DNA of 64,000 nucleotides from Salidesulfovibrio onnuriiensis (GCF_008001235.1 NZ_CP040751.1:3785501-3849500); one strand, 5' to 3'. Numbered from the stretch's first letter, positions 44,682 to 54,850 are shown. The notes: a model not told the origin generated them from the letters alone. A program made the numbers and translations.

Positions 44682-45635
44682 CTAGTCCACCAGGCCCAGG
44701 TCGCGGGCATGGCTCAGGAGCACGTTGGCTGATTCGTGAAGCGTCCGGAACTCCTCCCGGTCGAGCAGGGTTTCCAGCACGGCCTCGACCCCGTTTTCGC
44801 CGATGACGCAGGGCATGGCCAGGCAGACGTCGGGCAGGTCGTGCAGCCCTTGCACCGAGGTGGAGACCGTGAGCACGCTCTTCTCGTCCTTGATGATGGC
44901 CTCGACAATGCGGCACAGGGCCACGCCGATGGCGTTGGAGGTCGCTCCCTTGCGGTCGATGACCTCGTAGGCGGCCCTGCGGACCTTGTTCAGGATATCC
45001 TCGCGGATCCCGGGAGTGAACGGGACCTTGCGCTGGGCAAAGAAACGCTCCAGGGGCACGCAGGAGACGTTTGCCTGGCTCCAGACCGCCAGCTCCGAAT
45101 CCCCGTGCTCGCCGATGATGTGTGCGTGCACGCTGCGCACGTCCACGTCCAGCTTCTCGGCCAGCATCTGCCGGAAGCGGGAGCTGTCCAGCACCGTGCC
45201 CGAGCCGATGATCTTGTTGCTGGGCAGGCCCGTCTTCTTGAGCAGGTCCAGGGTCAGCACGTCCACGGGGTTGGAGGCCACGATGATGATGGGCTCCCCG
45301 CCCAGTTTCAGGATCTTCTCGGCAATGTCGTTCACGATCTTCACGTTGATCTTGAGCAGGTCCAGGCGCGTCTGGCCGGGCTTCTGGTTGGCCCCGGCCG
45401 TGATGACCACGATGTCCGCCCCGGCGCACTCCTCGTAGCCCCCGGCGGTGATCTCCATGGGGCCGATGAGCGGCAGCCCGTGGCGCAGGTCCATGGCCTC
45501 GCCCTCGGCGCGGGCCTGATCCAGGTCCACCAGCACCAGTTCGTTGACCAGCCGCTTGAGGGTCAGGGCATAGGCAAAGGCCGCCCCCACCATTCCGGTT
45601 CCGATAAGCGCCAGCTTCGTCCTTCTCGTCTTCAT
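44682..45635 (-). CDS. ldh: L-lactate dehydrogenase (NAD-dependent)
   Basis: A 317-residue enzyme of the lactate/malate dehydrogenase family. The NAD loop is GTGMVG (12-17) with Asp37 binding ribose. The specificity loop reads GANQKPGQTR; Gln84 at the discriminating position points to lactate, where malate dehydrogenases have Arg. The catalytic His177 is in IGEHGDSE. The start at 45635 follows GAGGGAG. It is a single-gene unit. Confidence 0.9.
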   Translation of the reverse strand: MKTRRTKLALIGTGMVGAAFAYALTLKRLVNELVLVDLDQARAEGEAMDLRHGLPLIGPMEITAGGYEECAGADIVVITAGANQKPGQTRLDLLKINVKIVNDIAEKILKLGGEPIIIVASNPVDVLTLDLLKKTGLPSNKIIGSGTVLDSSRFRQMLAEKLDVDVRSVHAHIIGEHGDSELAVWSQANVSCVPLERFFAQRKVPFTPGIREDILNKVRRAAYEVIDRKGATSNAIGVALCRIVEAIIKDEKSVLTVSTSVQGLHDLPDVCLAMPCVIGENGVEAVLETLLDREEFRTLHESANVLLSHARDLGLVD

Positions 45636-45749
45636 ATCGCTCCCTCGTGTCCTGTTTTTTTGATTCAAACCCGGGGCAATTTTCAAAGGAAGGATAGCGT
45701 ATCCAAAATAGTGGGAAAAGTAAGCCGGAAATGGATTTATTTTTGAAAG

Positions 45750-45787
45750 AAAAAAACAAGAGGACACCGGCCGTGCAGCCAGTGTCC
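45750..45787 (-). terminator. terminator of the PhnA-like gene
   Basis: GGACAC (45762-45767) pairs with GTGTCC (45782-45787), extended by GGC/GCC inside with one mismatch. On the minus strand a T-rich run follows. Confidence 0.78.
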
Positions 45788-45834
45788 CCTTCCTTTCCGG
45801 GAATGGTCCCGAAATCCGTGAAAACGCGCCGGGA

Positions 45835-46170
45835 CTACGCCTTCTTGACCACCGAGGTCTTGAGCATCATGGCCCCGAACCCGTCGATCTTGCAGGAAAT
45901 GTCATGCACGCCGTCCTCGGGCTCCACCAGCCTGATGTTCTTGACCTTGGTGCCCTTCTTGATGGCCGAGGAAGCGCCCTTGACCTTCAGGTCCTGAATG
46001 ACAATGACCGTATCGCCGTCCGCCAGGACAGTGCCGTTGGCGTCCTTGTAGACCCGCTCGGCCGCGTCTTCGGCCTGAAATTCAAAACCACATTCCGGGC
46101 AAATGAGAATGCTGCCGTCGGAATACACGTATTCGGAATTGCACTGCGGGCAATTAGGTAACTTTTCCAT
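45835..46170 (-). CDS. PhnA/YjdM-family zinc-ribbon protein
   Basis: A small protein of 111 residues. The N-terminal zinc ribbon has CPQC and CPEC pairs (residues 7-10 and 24-27). The C-terminal domain contains [28 protein letters not shown], the conserved PhnA core. Despite the name, family members lack proven phosphonate activity. It is a single-gene unit. Confidence 0.92.
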   Translation of the reverse strand: MEKLPNCPQCNSEYVYSDGSILICPECGFEFQAEDAAERVYKDANGTVLADGDTVIVIQDLKVKGASSAIKKGTKVKNIRLVEPEDGVHDISCKIDGFGAMMLKTSVVKKA

Positions 46171-46313
46171 AACTTTCCAATTGGTTGCGTTTATGATTCC
46201 CTGTTTCAGGGTGGCCTTCGCCGAAATGCGGGCCGATCAAAGCATAAAAAGCCCGGATGATCCACCCTTTCCGGGAGGCCGGAAACGGCGGGCCGTGCCG
46301 CTCCCCAGCGCCG

Positions 46314-47585
46314 CTATCGGAACACCCCGTCAAGCCAGTCGAACAGGACCTGGCCCACCAGGGCCCGGTTCTCCATGACGCAATGGTTGGTCGCGCCCTC
46401 GTCCGCCGGGGTGACGACCATTTTCTTCCTCGGATTGGGGAAACCCTCCATGGCCAGCGCCTGCTGCCGCTTGACCTCGTCGCTGGCGTAATCGTTTTCG
46501 CCCACGATGATCAGCGCGGGAACGCCCACTTGGTGAGGATCGAACGTGTTGCCCCTGTTGGCCCCCACCAGCCCGGCGGGGGTGTCCACGCCGTAACGCC
46601 AGCAGATGGAGCGCACCACATTGGCGTGGAAGGAGGTCCACGAGGCCATCTCGCTCTCGTCCGCGCCGGCCACGGGCATGGCGGCAAAGATGGGATGGGC
46701 GTCCACCACCGCGGAGTTCATGGCAATGGCCCGGATGCGCGGGTCGTGCTGCGCGGCCTGGGGCACGAAGAGCCCGCCGCCGCTGATGCCGTAGGCAGCG
46801 AACCTTTCCGGGTCCACCTCCTGACGGCCGAGCGCATAGTCCGCCACGGCCTTCATGGGCACGTAAGTATCGGTCCGGAAGACCTTGCCCTCGGCGGGCA
46901 GCAAGCCCTGGCCGGGCAGGTCCACGGTCATGAAATTGTACCCGCGCTCAAAGGCCTGTCGCGCGATGTAGAAATACAGGTCTTCGGCAAAGGTTTCGCC
47001 GCCGCCGATCATGAGCAGCGTCTTCCGGGGCCCGCCGTCGGCAAGGGCGGGCCGGAAATAGCCGGGCAGCACGGTGCCCTCGAACGGGATCTCGATGTAT
47101 TCCACGGGCGGATCAAAGAGCTGGCCCGCCTTTTTCATCAGGGTCCGGCAGCGCCGCCCGCGCCTGAGCAGTTCCGGGTTGTCCGGCAACATGCCCAGCA
47201 GCGAGATCCTGTAGTAATAGGCCGCGCGCAGGAACTGCTCCCGGGCGCTCACCTCGTGCCCGCCGGAAAGGGCCTTTTCGCCCCGGGCCTCCACGCGGCG
47301 CGCCAGTCCGCACCACTGCTCGTGCCAGCCGGCCGCGTCCCCGTCCTCTATGCGCGAGGCCGCGTAAAAGGCCTCCCCGATGCCCACACCATGGTTCACC
47401 GCCGCACCCAGGACCAGGTTGCCGAAGTGAAAGTCCATGTCGCTGTCCTTGAACCGGTAGCTGAAGCTCATGCCGTGGGCGTCGAAATCCTTTTCGGCCT
47501 CATCGGCCACGGCCGCCTGGGCCAGGCAGAGCAGCAGGACAAGCACTGCCGGCAGGATCATCCGGAACCGTGCGCGAAACTCCAT
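46314..47585 (-). CDS. secreted alpha/beta hydrolase
   Basis: A 423-residue protein with a signal peptide (to about AAVADE). The N-terminal 170 residues are helical, followed by an alpha/beta hydrolase domain of the FrsA/2,6-dihydropseudooxynicotine hydrolase type. The nucleophile Ser is in AAYGISGGGLF, the acid is probably the Asp in VGENDYASD, and the His is in EGATNHCVMEN. The substrate is unknown. No partner genes are seen. Confidence 0.83.
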   Translation of the reverse strand: MEFRARFRMILPAVLVLLLCLAQAAVADEAEKDFDAHGMSFSYRFKDSDMDFHFGNLVLGAAVNHGVGIGEAFYAASRIEDGDAAGWHEQWCGLARRVEARGEKALSGGHEVSAREQFLRAAYYYRISLLGMLPDNPELLRRGRRCRTLMKKAGQLFDPPVEYIEIPFEGTVLPGYFRPALADGGPRKTLLMIGGGETFAEDLYFYIARQAFERGYNFMTVDLPGQGLLPAEGKVFRTDTYVPMKAVADYALGRQEVDPERFAAYGISGGGLFVPQAAQHDPRIRAIAMNSAVVDAHPIFAAMPVAGADESEMASWTSFHANVVRSICWRYGVDTPAGLVGANRGNTFDPHQVGVPALIIVGENDYASDEVKRQQALAMEGFPNPRKKMVVTPADEGATNHCVMENRALVGQVLFDWLDGVFR

Positions 47586-47663
47586 GGTCGTCCCCCTTTT
47601 GATGCGTTGCAGCAGGATTCACGTTCCCGGATAGCACCCGGCGGTTTTCCTGTACACCACATT

Positions 47664-47696
47664 AAAAAAGCCTCCGGCCCGTGTGGCCGGAGGCTT
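47664..47696 (-). terminator. terminator of the agmatine operon
   Basis: GCCTCCGGCC (47670-47679) pairs with GGCCGGAGGC (47685-47694). On the minus strand six Ts follow (47669-47664). It lies about 80 bases after the carbamate kinase stop. Confidence 0.87.
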
Positions 47697-47774
47697 GGTG
47701 TGGGGGCGCGGGGCGGGAAGGAGGAGCCACTCCCGCCCCGGCTTTGGAGGTGTGTGGATGAATGCTATCTATGA

Positions 47775-48722
47775 TTAATACCAAGTGGTTTCGCCTGCGA
47801 ACAGGGAAACCCGCGTGCCCGCCCGGCCCTCGATGATCTCCGACAGGTCCTCGAGGGCGCCTATGACCGCGGTCTTGCGCGTCCTTTCGGCGAACTCGCA
47901 GGCGGCTTCGACCTTGGGCCCCATGGACCCCTTGGCAAAGTCGTATTCCCGGATGGCCTTGGGCGAGATCTCCCGGATGGGCGTGGCGCCCTCTTCCCCC
48001 CAGTTGGAGTAGACCCCGGACACGTCCGTCAGGATGATGAACATGTCGGCATCCAGGCCGCCCGCCAGCAGCGAGCCCACGCGGTCCTTGTCGATGACGG
48101 CCTCCACGCCGCTGATCTTCCCTTCCTCGACGTACATGGTGGGAATGCCGCCACCGCCGGAGCAGACCACGATGACCCCGTTGTCCACCAGCATCCTGAT
48201 GGTGTCGATCTCGTAGATGCGCTTGGGAAGCGGGGACGGGACCACCCTGCGCCAGTACTCGTTGTCCGGCGCGATGCTCCAGCCGTACTCCGAGGCCAGC
48301 TGGTCGGCCTGCTCCCTGGAGTAGACCGGGCCGATGGGCTTCGTGGGGTTGTCGAAGGCGGGATCCCCGGGATCGACCTCCACCTGCGTCAGCAGGGTCG
48401 CGTACTTCCTGTCGGGAAGGCGGTTGCCCATCTCCTGCTCGATCAGGTAGCCGATCATCCCTTCGGACTGTGCGCCCAGGACGTCCAGGGGCCAGTCCGC
48501 AGGCTTGCCCATGGAGCTTGCCTGGAGCGCGAGCAGGCCCACCTGCGGCCCGTTGCCGTGGGTGATGACCAGCTCGTGCTCCCGGGCGATCTCGGACAGG
48601 GCGTCCGCCACAAGGGCGACGTTCTTGCGCTGGACCTCGGTATTCATTTCATCGCCGCGCTTGATGAGCGCGTTGCCGCCGAGTGCGACAACCACGCGCC
48701 GCACTTCATTTTCAGACTTCAT
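47775..48722 (-). CDS. arcC: carbamate kinase
   Basis: A 315-residue enzyme that makes ATP from carbamoyl phosphate and ADP. Typical motifs are [12 protein letters not shown] at the N-terminus, [32 protein letters not shown] and [10 protein letters not shown]. It ends the agmatine deiminase operon and captures the energy of carbamoylputrescine phosphorolysis. The arginine deiminase gene is absent here, so the agmatine route is the likely source of its substrate. Confidence 0.95.
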   Translation of the reverse strand: MKSENEVRRVVVALGGNALIKRGDEMNTEVQRKNVALVADALSEIAREHELVITHGNGPQVGLLALQASSMGKPADWPLDVLGAQSEGMIGYLIEQEMGNRLPDRKYATLLTQVEVDPGDPAFDNPTKPIGPVYSREQADQLASEYGWSIAPDNEYWRRVVPSPLPKRIYEIDTIRMLVDNGVIVVCSGGGGIPTMYVEEGKISGVEAVIDKDRVGSLLAGGLDADMFIILTDVSGVYSNWGEEGATPIREISPKAIREYDFAKGSMGPKVEAACEFAERTRKTAVIGALEDLSEIIEGRAGTRVSLFAGETTWY

Positions 48723-48744
48723 GTGAAGATTCCTTTATTGAAAC

Positions 48745-48794
48745 GTCCCGGCCCGCTCCCTGCCCATGGCGAGCCATGCACAACGAGCCGGGAC
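48745..48794 (-). other. intergenic hairpin between antiporter and carbamate kinase genes
   Basis: GTCCCGGC (48745-48752) pairs with GCCGGGAC (48787-48794), with an inner CATGGC/CCATG stem. No T run follows, so it is more likely an mRNA-stability or processing element than a terminator. Confidence 0.5.
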
Positions 48795-48846
48795 AACTGG
48801 ATAAACTGGTTCCATACGACCTATCGCGAAACCGTCCCGCCCGGGG

Positions 48847-50202
48847 CTAGGAATGGCTCTTGCGATAGAACAACACGCCGCACAGGGTGGTCAGGCCGGT
48901 GCCGATGACCAGGGTGCCGTGGTACAGCGGATCAAAGCCCTCGCCCGTGAAGAAGAGCAGGAAGCACCCCAGCGCGATGAAGGCAAAGCCGAGCCCGGCG
49001 GCCACGCACAGGCCGAACATGCCGCCCGGCACCTTGTACGGGCGCGGGGTGTCGGGATCGATGAGCCGCAGCTTGACCGCGGCCGGGAAGAGCCACAGGT
49101 AGGGCAGGAAGAAGACCAGGAAGCTGAAGGACAGGATCGTCCAGAAGGCGTCGTTGGCCCCCTCTCCCAGGGAGAAGTTGAGCACGATCAGCAGGGTGGA
49201 GATGACGCCCATGAGGATGTAGGAGTAATCCGGGGTGTCGTACTTGGCGTGCCTGTGGCCCAGGATCTTGGTCTTCTTGGTGAACTCGGCCTCGTCCAGC
49301 ACCTCCACGCCGCCCAGGGTCCAGGAGATCATGTTGGCGACGAGGGTGAGCAGGGTGGCGGCAATGACGACGCTGAAGGCGATCTCCTGGCCGGGGCCGA
49401 AGATGCTGCACAGTTCCTTGATCGCGTAGAAGAAGCCATACAGCGGATCGAGCTCGTCCGCCGGGATGGCCACCAGCACGCCGAAGGTGCCGACGATATA
49501 CAGACCGGCGATGAGGATACCGGCAAGGATGGTCATCTTGGGGATGTTCTTGCCGGGATCGTCGACCTGGGAGGCAATGGAGCTGATGAGCTCGAAACCG
49601 AGCAGGTTGTAGACGATGGCCGAGCTGTAGGCGACGGTGTCGAAGTTGAAATCGATGGCGAAGGAGGCGAGCGAGAAGTCGTTCGCAACGCCCTTGGTGG
49701 CGGCGTAGATCACGCCGAGCACGCCGAAGATGAGCAGGACGCTGACCTTGATAATGGCGGCTATATTTGTCATCGTGACGCTCAGGTCCGCGCCCTTGAT
49801 GCCGATGGCGACGATCAGCCAGCACATGGCGATGGTGATTCCCGCCGACGGCCAGGTGCCCAGTTCGGGCGCAAAGGCCATGGAGAACCATGTGGTGAAG
49901 GCGATGAAGACCGCGGGCATCCAGAAGGCCACGTTGACCCAGTAGAACCAGGCCACCAGGGTCGCCTGGAATTCGCCGAAGGCGCGCTTCACCCAGAGAT
50001 AGATGCCGCCGTCCTCGGGATAGGCCGCGCCGAGCTCGGCGTTGATCAGGCCGTAGGGAACGAAGAACAGGGCGGCGGTCAGCAGCCAGACCGAGATGGA
50101 CGAAACGCCCATGACCGCCGGAGCAACAAACGTATCGAGCACCACGATACCGCACACGGTAAAGGATACCATCTTAAACAAGCTGACTTTCTTTTCTTCC
50201 AT
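48847..50202 (-). CDS. APC-family antiporter, probable agmatine/putrescine exchanger
   Basis: A 451-residue membrane protein with about 12 helices. The N-terminal segment MVSFTVCGIVVLDTFVAPAVMG and GAAYPEDGGIYLWVKRAFG match the amino acid/polyamine antiporter group of the APC superfamily. Its position between agmatine deiminase and carbamate kinase suggests exchange of agmatine for putrescine (AguD-like). An arginine/ornithine or other polyamine role is possible. Confidence 0.85.
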   Translation of the reverse strand: MEEKKVSLFKMVSFTVCGIVVLDTFVAPAVMGVSSISVWLLTAALFFVPYGLINAELGAAYPEDGGIYLWVKRAFGEFQATLVAWFYWVNVAFWMPAVFIAFTTWFSMAFAPELGTWPSAGITIAMCWLIVAIGIKGADLSVTMTNIAAIIKVSVLLIFGVLGVIYAATKGVANDFSLASFAIDFNFDTVAYSSAIVYNLLGFELISSIASQVDDPGKNIPKMTILAGILIAGLYIVGTFGVLVAIPADELDPLYGFFYAIKELCSIFGPGQEIAFSVVIAATLLTLVANMISWTLGGVEVLDEAEFTKKTKILGHRHAKYDTPDYSYILMGVISTLLIVLNFSLGEGANDAFWTILSFSFLVFFLPYLWLFPAAVKLRLIDPDTPRPYKVPGGMFGLCVAAGLGFAFIALGCFLLFFTGEGFDPLYHGTLVIGTGLTTLCGVLFYRKSHS

Positions 50203-50288
50203 TGTATCAACCCCCGCCAGACTTGAGTGACAATCCGCAACAATCTCGTCAAAAAAAGCGCTGTTGCCCTTGTCTGGCTTTTGGTTAG

Positions 50289-50322
50289 GTCGTCGGCACC
50301 GCCTCAGAACGGTGCCGACGAC
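50289..50322 (-). other. strong intergenic hairpin between aguA and antiporter gene
   Basis: GTCGTCGGCACCG (50289-50301) pairs perfectly with CGGTGCCGACGAC (50310-50322) around an 8-base loop. No T tract follows on either strand. It probably protects the 3' end of the upstream part of the mRNA or lowers expression of the downstream genes. Confidence 0.65.
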
Positions 50323-50329
50323 TGCATTT

Positions 50330-51430
50330 CTACCCCAGCGGCTGCTGTTGCGTTATGCAGTGGATGTTGCCGCCGCCAAGGATGATCTCCCTGGCGTAGA
50401 TGCTCACGATCTTCCTGTCCGGGAAGACCTTCCGCAGCGTTTCCACGGCAGCCCTGTCGTGCACGTCATCGCCGAAAACCGGCAGGATGACCGCTCCGTT
50501 GGCAATGTAGAAGTTGGCGTAGGACGCGGCCTGCCGGTCCCCTTCCACCCTGGGCAGCGTGCCGTCCACGGAATCCACGCCCTGGCTTTCCTCCTTGGTG
50601 ATCAGCACTTCATCCGGAATGTGGATCTTGTGGATCTCCAGCTTGCGCCCCCTGGCGTCGGTCTCCCCTTCCAGGTAATCCAGGGCGGCCTTGGAGAGCG
50701 GGTACTGGGGATCGTTCTCGTCGTCGGTCCAGGCCAGCACCAGCACGCCCGGCGCGCAGTAGTGGACGATGTTGTCCACGTGCTCGTTGGTCTCGTCCAG
50801 ATAGATGCCGTTGGGAAGCCAGAGGACCTTTTCCACGCCGAGGTAGTCCCTGAGCGTGTTCTCGATCTCATGTTTTGTCAGGTCCGGGTTACGGCTTTCG
50901 TGCAGCAGGCAGGCCTCGGTCACGATGGCGGTGCCGTCGCCGTCGGTGTGGATCGAGCCGCCCTCCAGGATGAAGGACTCCAGGCTGTAGTAGTCCTTGC
51001 CCTCCATCTCGCAGACCTTCACGGCAACCTTGTCGTCCTTGTCCCACGGGAAGTAGAGGCCGTCCACGAGCCCGCCCCAGGCATTGAAGCGCCAGTCCAC
51101 GCCGCGCACGTCACCCTTGCCGTTGACCACGAAGGTGGGGCCCACGTCGCGCATCCAGGAGTCGTCGGACGACATCTCCACCACGCGCACCCGGGGGCTC
51201 AGGACCTCCTTGGCGGCCATGTACTGCCGCTCGGAAACGCACATGGTCACCGGCTCGTGCTCGGCGATGGCCTCGGCGACCTCGGCAAAGGCCTTCTGGG
51301 CGGGCTTGGCCCCGTTGCGCCAGTTGTCCGTGCGCTCGGGCCAGATCATCCAGCAACCTGCATGGGGCTCGAACTCACCGGGCATCCGGTAGCCGTCGGC
51401 CCTGGGCGTGCTGTCAATTTTCTTGGACAT
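50330..51430 (-). CDS. aguA: agmatine deiminase
   Basis: A 366-residue enzyme converting agmatine to N-carbamoylputrescine and ammonia. Family motifs are [43 protein letters not shown], and the catalytic Cys358 in [11 protein letters not shown]. The ATG at 51430 is chosen over an in-frame TTG at 51436 because GGAG lies seven bases before it and only two before the TTG. It lies 13 bases after the carbamoyltransferase gene. Confidence 0.95.
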   Translation of the reverse strand: MSKKIDSTPRADGYRMPGEFEPHAGCWMIWPERTDNWRNGAKPAQKAFAEVAEAIAEHEPVTMCVSERQYMAAKEVLSPRVRVVEMSSDDSWMRDVGPTFVVNGKGDVRGVDWRFNAWGGLVDGLYFPWDKDDKVAVKVCEMEGKDYYSLESFILEGGSIHTDGDGTAIVTEACLLHESRNPDLTKHEIENTLRDYLGVEKVLWLPNGIYLDETNEHVDNIVHYCAPGVLVLAWTDDENDPQYPLSKAALDYLEGETDARGRKLEIHKIHIPDEVLITKEESQGVDSVDGTLPRVEGDRQAASYANFYIANGAVILPVFGDDVHDRAAVETLRKVFPDRKIVSIYAREIILGGGNIHCITQQQPLG

Positions 51431-51443
51431 ATCCAATCTCCGT

Positions 51444-52493
51444 TTACAGGGTTTTCAGAAAATCCCTGATCTTGGTTTCGTGAGCCTTCCTCACTTCCTC
51501 GGTCGGCTCCGGGGTGAACTTGTGGGTGAAGTAGACGAGAATGGCCATCTGCGCGGTCAGGCGGTTTTCGGCCTCGTCAAAGGCCACGGAATGGGGGCCT
51601 TCAAGAGCGCCTCGGGTCACTTCCTCCTTGTCGTTGGCGGGCAGGCAGTGAAGCAGCAGCGCGCCCGGCTTGGCCTTGGCCATGAGTTCCTCGGTGATGA
51701 CGTAGTCGGGCATGAAGGCGGCGAGGCGTTCTTCCTTTTCGTCGGTCTGGGTGACCCAGTAGAAGCTGTCGCCGTAGATGACGTCGCATTCGCGAACCTT
51801 TTCCACATCCTCGGTGATCTCGTAGGAAGCGCCGGTCTCCTTGCAGAACTCGTCCGCCAGGTCGAGCCATTCCTGCTGCATGTGGTATTTCTTGGGGCCG
51901 ATCTGCTTGAAGTTCATGCCGTACTTGGTGCAGGTCAGCAGCAGGGAGCGGCAGACGTCGGTGGCGTCGCCCATGAAGGCCAGGGTCAGGTCGGAGAGCT
52001 GGCGGCCGTCGGTGATGTGCTCCCTGATGGTGAACAGGTCGGCGAGCATCTGGGTCGGGTGGAAACGGGTGTCCAAGCCGTTGATGACGGGCACGGTGGA
52101 CATCTTGCAGAGGGCGTCGATAGTGCCGGGGTCGTTGGTCCGGGCCATGATGATGTCACACATGCGAGAAAGAACCCGGGCCGTGTCGTCGATGGATTCC
52201 TTGCCGCCGCCGAGGTGGATGTCCCTGGGGGACAGGAACAGGCCGTGCCCGCCGAGCAGGGTCGCGGCGACCTCGAAGGAGATCCTGGTCCGGGTGGAAC
52301 CGGCCTCGAAGATCATGGCCACGGACTTGTCCTTGAACAGGTGGGGGATGGCGTTGTCCTTCCGGGCCTGCTTGAGCATGGCCATGAGCTCCATCATGCC
52401 GTCCATTTCGGCGGTGGTGAAGTCCTTCATGGAAATCATATGGCGCATGTTCTTCTTTTCCAGATTGGTTGCGCTGGAAGATGGTTTTTTCAT
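51444..52493 (-). CDS. ptcA: putrescine carbamoyltransferase
   Basis: A 349-residue carbamoyltransferase. The carbamoyl phosphate site STRTR is in [13 protein letters not shown], and HCLPAND is the second substrate motif. It carries the C-terminal helix extension ([21 protein letters not shown] region) typical of putrescine rather than ornithine carbamoyltransferases, and it sits next to agmatine deiminase. It phosphorolyses carbamoylputrescine to putrescine and carbamoyl phosphate. The start follows AAGGAG. Confidence 0.92.
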   Translation of the reverse strand: MKKPSSSATNLEKKNMRHMISMKDFTTAEMDGMMELMAMLKQARKDNAIPHLFKDKSVAMIFEAGSTRTRISFEVAATLLGGHGLFLSPRDIHLGGGKESIDDTARVLSRMCDIIMARTNDPGTIDALCKMSTVPVINGLDTRFHPTQMLADLFTIREHITDGRQLSDLTLAFMGDATDVCRSLLLTCTKYGMNFKQIGPKKYHMQQEWLDLADEFCKETGASYEITEDVEKVRECDVIYGDSFYWVTQTDEKEERLAAFMPDYVITEELMAKAKPGALLLHCLPANDKEEVTRGALEGPHSVAFDEAENRLTAQMAILVYFTHKFTPEPTEEVRKAHETKIRDFLKTL

Positions 52494-52589
52494 TTTAATT
52501 CTCCTTGAACCTTTGAATCATAATCTCGTACTTGCCTGTGCCGGCAGCACCCACGGGCTGTGCACCGCCCATACCGCGCCGCCGTTATG

Positions 52590-52617
52590 AAAACCCCGAG
52601 ATCAACTGGGGTGTTTT
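52590..52617 (-). terminator. weak terminator or attenuating hairpin after the symporter gene
   Basis: AAAACCCC (52590-52597) pairs with GGGG.GTTTT (52608-52617, one bulged base). On the minus strand the stem ends in TTTT. It lies directly at the symporter stop and may only partly stop transcription into ptcA. Confidence 0.5.
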
Positions 52618-52618
52618 C

Positions 52619-54100
52619 CTAAAAGTAAAGACTCTCCAGACTCTCCGTTCTGGCGCGCTCCCTGGTGAGCGCCGAAACCACGACGATCAGGGCCAGGTTG
52701 ACCAGGGGCGGCACCAGGGTGAAGAACTCCCAGGGTTCGGGGATGATCGACCCCTGCCAGAGGCACCCGGCCAGGTTCACCAGAACGCCGCCGACCATAC
52801 CGGCAATCACGCCGTGGGCGGTCACCCACCGGGCCTTGAGAGCGAGGACAAAGGGGAAAAACAGGACACCCAGCTGCAGGGTGAATGCGAAGATGGTCAG
52901 CTCGTAGATGAAGCTGCAGACCAGGCCGACGCCCACGGAGAGCACCCCCACGGTGACGACGAAGAACTTGGTCGCGCGCAGCATGGCGGCATCGTCATCT
53001 TCCAGCAACTTACCGGTCATGCTGGCCTTGAGCGGCTTGTAGATGTCGTTGGAGAACAGGACGGCCGTGGCGAAGAGCGAGGTGCTGGCGCTCGAGAGCA
53101 CCGCCGCGATGAGCGAGGCCACGAAGACGCCGAGCCCCACCGGGCCGAGAAGGGCCTTGGCCATGTACGGGACCAGCAGCTCGCTGTCATGGGCGAACTG
53201 GCTCGCGTCCAGGGTGCCGTCGCCCACCAGGGCGATGCCGATGAGGGCGATGACGATGGGGATGAAGCCCACGGTCCAGTAGAGGCTGCCGGCGATGATC
53301 ATGCCCTTGTAGGCGGTCCTGGAATCCTTGGCGATGAATGCCCGCTGGGCGATGTCCGGGCTGGGTATGTTGCCCAGGCTCATCCCCGCCCACATGGCCA
53401 GGTAGCTGACCCAGCCCATGGGGCTCCTGTCACGCGGCAGGATGTTCCAGTATCCGTCAGGGGCGACGGCCAGGACATGTTCCACCCCGCCCGCGGCGGA
53501 GAACCCGGCCGCAAGGATGGCCAGCAGGCCGATGAAGATGATGACCATCTGGACGGCATCGGTCCAGACAACCGCGACAAGGCCGCCCATATAGGTGAAG
53601 AGGACGACGACCAGCGCCGCCCCCAGGAATGCGACCGTGAAATCGATCCCGAACAGGACGTTGACGATTTTCCCGATGGCCAGCAGTTGGACCGCGGTCC
53701 AGACCACATAGGTGGGAATCATCAGGGCGGAGGCCAGATAGCCGGTCCCGGTCCCGAACCGACACTTGTAGAGCTCGCCCACGGAGCGGATCTTGAGCCC
53801 GCGCAGGATCCTGACAAAGAAGACGCCGACAAGGATCAGGGACAGCCCGGCGGCAAAGGGGTCCTCGACCACGCCGAAAATGCCTTCGTCATAGGAGGCC
53901 CCGGTGGCCCCGATGATGACGCCCCCTCCCCAGAAGGTCGCGAACAGGGTCCCGACGATCAGGGGCAGCCCCGCGCCCCTGCCTGCGACCATGTAGTCCT
54001 CCGACGTCTTTATCCGCCGGGACGCCAGCTTGCCCACGGCAATGACGCCGAGCAGAAAGACCGCGACTATGAGTAAAGGTATCAAGCTATCCGGATCCAT
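52619..54100 (-). CDS. sodium:solute symporter family protein
   Basis: A 493-residue membrane protein with about 13 helices. SSS-family features are the N-terminal SRRIKTSEDYMVAGRGAGLP, TDAVQMVIIFIGL, and GVFVASLIAAVLSSASTSLFATAVLFSNDIY in the sodium-binding region. As first gene of the agmatine operon it may import agmatine, putrescine or a related amine; this is inferred from context. It is divergent from the Lrp-family regulator. Confidence 0.87.
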   Translation of the reverse strand: MDPDSLIPLLIVAVFLLGVIAVGKLASRRIKTSEDYMVAGRGAGLPLIVGTLFATFWGGGVIIGATGASYDEGIFGVVEDPFAAGLSLILVGVFFVRILRGLKIRSVGELYKCRFGTGTGYLASALMIPTYVVWTAVQLLAIGKIVNVLFGIDFTVAFLGAALVVVLFTYMGGLVAVVWTDAVQMVIIFIGLLAILAAGFSAAGGVEHVLAVAPDGYWNILPRDRSPMGWVSYLAMWAGMSLGNIPSPDIAQRAFIAKDSRTAYKGMIIAGSLYWTVGFIPIVIALIGIALVGDGTLDASQFAHDSELLVPYMAKALLGPVGLGVFVASLIAAVLSSASTSLFATAVLFSNDIYKPLKASMTGKLLEDDDAAMLRATKFFVVTVGVLSVGVGLVCSFIYELTIFAFTLQLGVLFFPFVLALKARWVTAHGVIAGMVGGVLVNLAGCLWQGSIIPEPWEFFTLVPPLVNLALIVVVSALTRERARTESLESLYF

Positions 54101-54226
54101 GTATGGCGACCCTCGAATACAGGTTAGAACCCCTTGGAACGTCCGCTTTACTTCAACTACATGACCACCAAATACTATTCAGATACACTTTTGTCAACAT
54201 AGTTGTTGCCATTTCGACACTTCTTA

Positions 54227-54241
54227 TGTCCGATTCGGACA
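54227..54241. promoter_or_regulatory. palindromic operator candidate in the agmatine/Lrp divergent promoter
   Basis: TGTCCGATTCGGACA is a perfect palindrome with one central base. A further half-site GTCCGATT lies at 54291-54298, inside the leader of the regulator gene. The stretch 54101-54367 holds the promoters of both units and no other gene. Binding by the adjacent Lrp-type protein is inferred. Confidence 0.55.
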
Positions 54242-54367
54242 CACAAAAGTCCAAAGTGGGCAAAAATGAACCATTATCTTTGACAAGCGCGTCCGATTAT
54301 GCAACAGTCGATCCCTGTTGGCGCACATAAGCGCCACCCGACCGAGCCACGAATAAGGAGACTGAAA

Positions 54368-54850
54368 TTGTCTGAACGGATAAAGAACTTTGACAAAACC
54401 GACTTCAAGATCATCAAGGAGCTTTCCAAGGACGCCCGGATGCCGGCCGCCAAGATCGCCGCAAACACGGGCATCAACGAACGGACCATTCGCCGCAGGC
54501 TGAACCACCTGGTCGACTCCGGCGCGGTCAGGATCACGACCATCGTTGCTCCGGACATGTTCGGCTATCACTCCATCGCCGACATCAACCTGAAGGTCGA
54601 CCCCGAGGTCTATGACAGCTTTGTCGAGGACTGTAAGAACAACCCCAATGTCTGCTACATCGCCTCCGGATGGGGAAAGGCCAACCTGGCCATCGAAACC
54701 CGCTTCCTGAACAACGAGGAGATGTACGACTTCATCAACGCCACCCTGCCGCAGATCGAGGGCGTCGAGGTCGTGAACTTCTTCATCATCCCCAAGATCA
54801 TCTACAATATAGACGAATGGCTGCCCGTGGAGAGCGACTTCAAGGACTGA
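54368..54850 (+). CDS. Lrp/AsnC-family transcriptional regulator
   Basis: A 160-residue regulator. The N-terminal helix-turn-helix runs from FDKTDFKIIKELSKDARMPAAKIAANTGINERTIRRRLNHL, and the C-terminal half is the ligand-binding RAM domain. The start is taken as TTG 54368 because AAGGAG lies exactly seven bases upstream and the Lrp fold begins there; the ATG at 54299 would add 23 residues that do not fit. It probably controls the divergent agmatine operon in response to agmatine or an amino acid. Confidence 0.87.
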   Translation: MSERIKNFDKTDFKIIKELSKDARMPAAKIAANTGINERTIRRRLNHLVDSGAVRITTIVAPDMFGYHSIADINLKVDPEVYDSFVEDCKNNPNVCYIASGWGKANLAIETRFLNNEEMYDFINATLPQIEGVEVVNFFIIPKIIYNIDEWLPVESDFKD

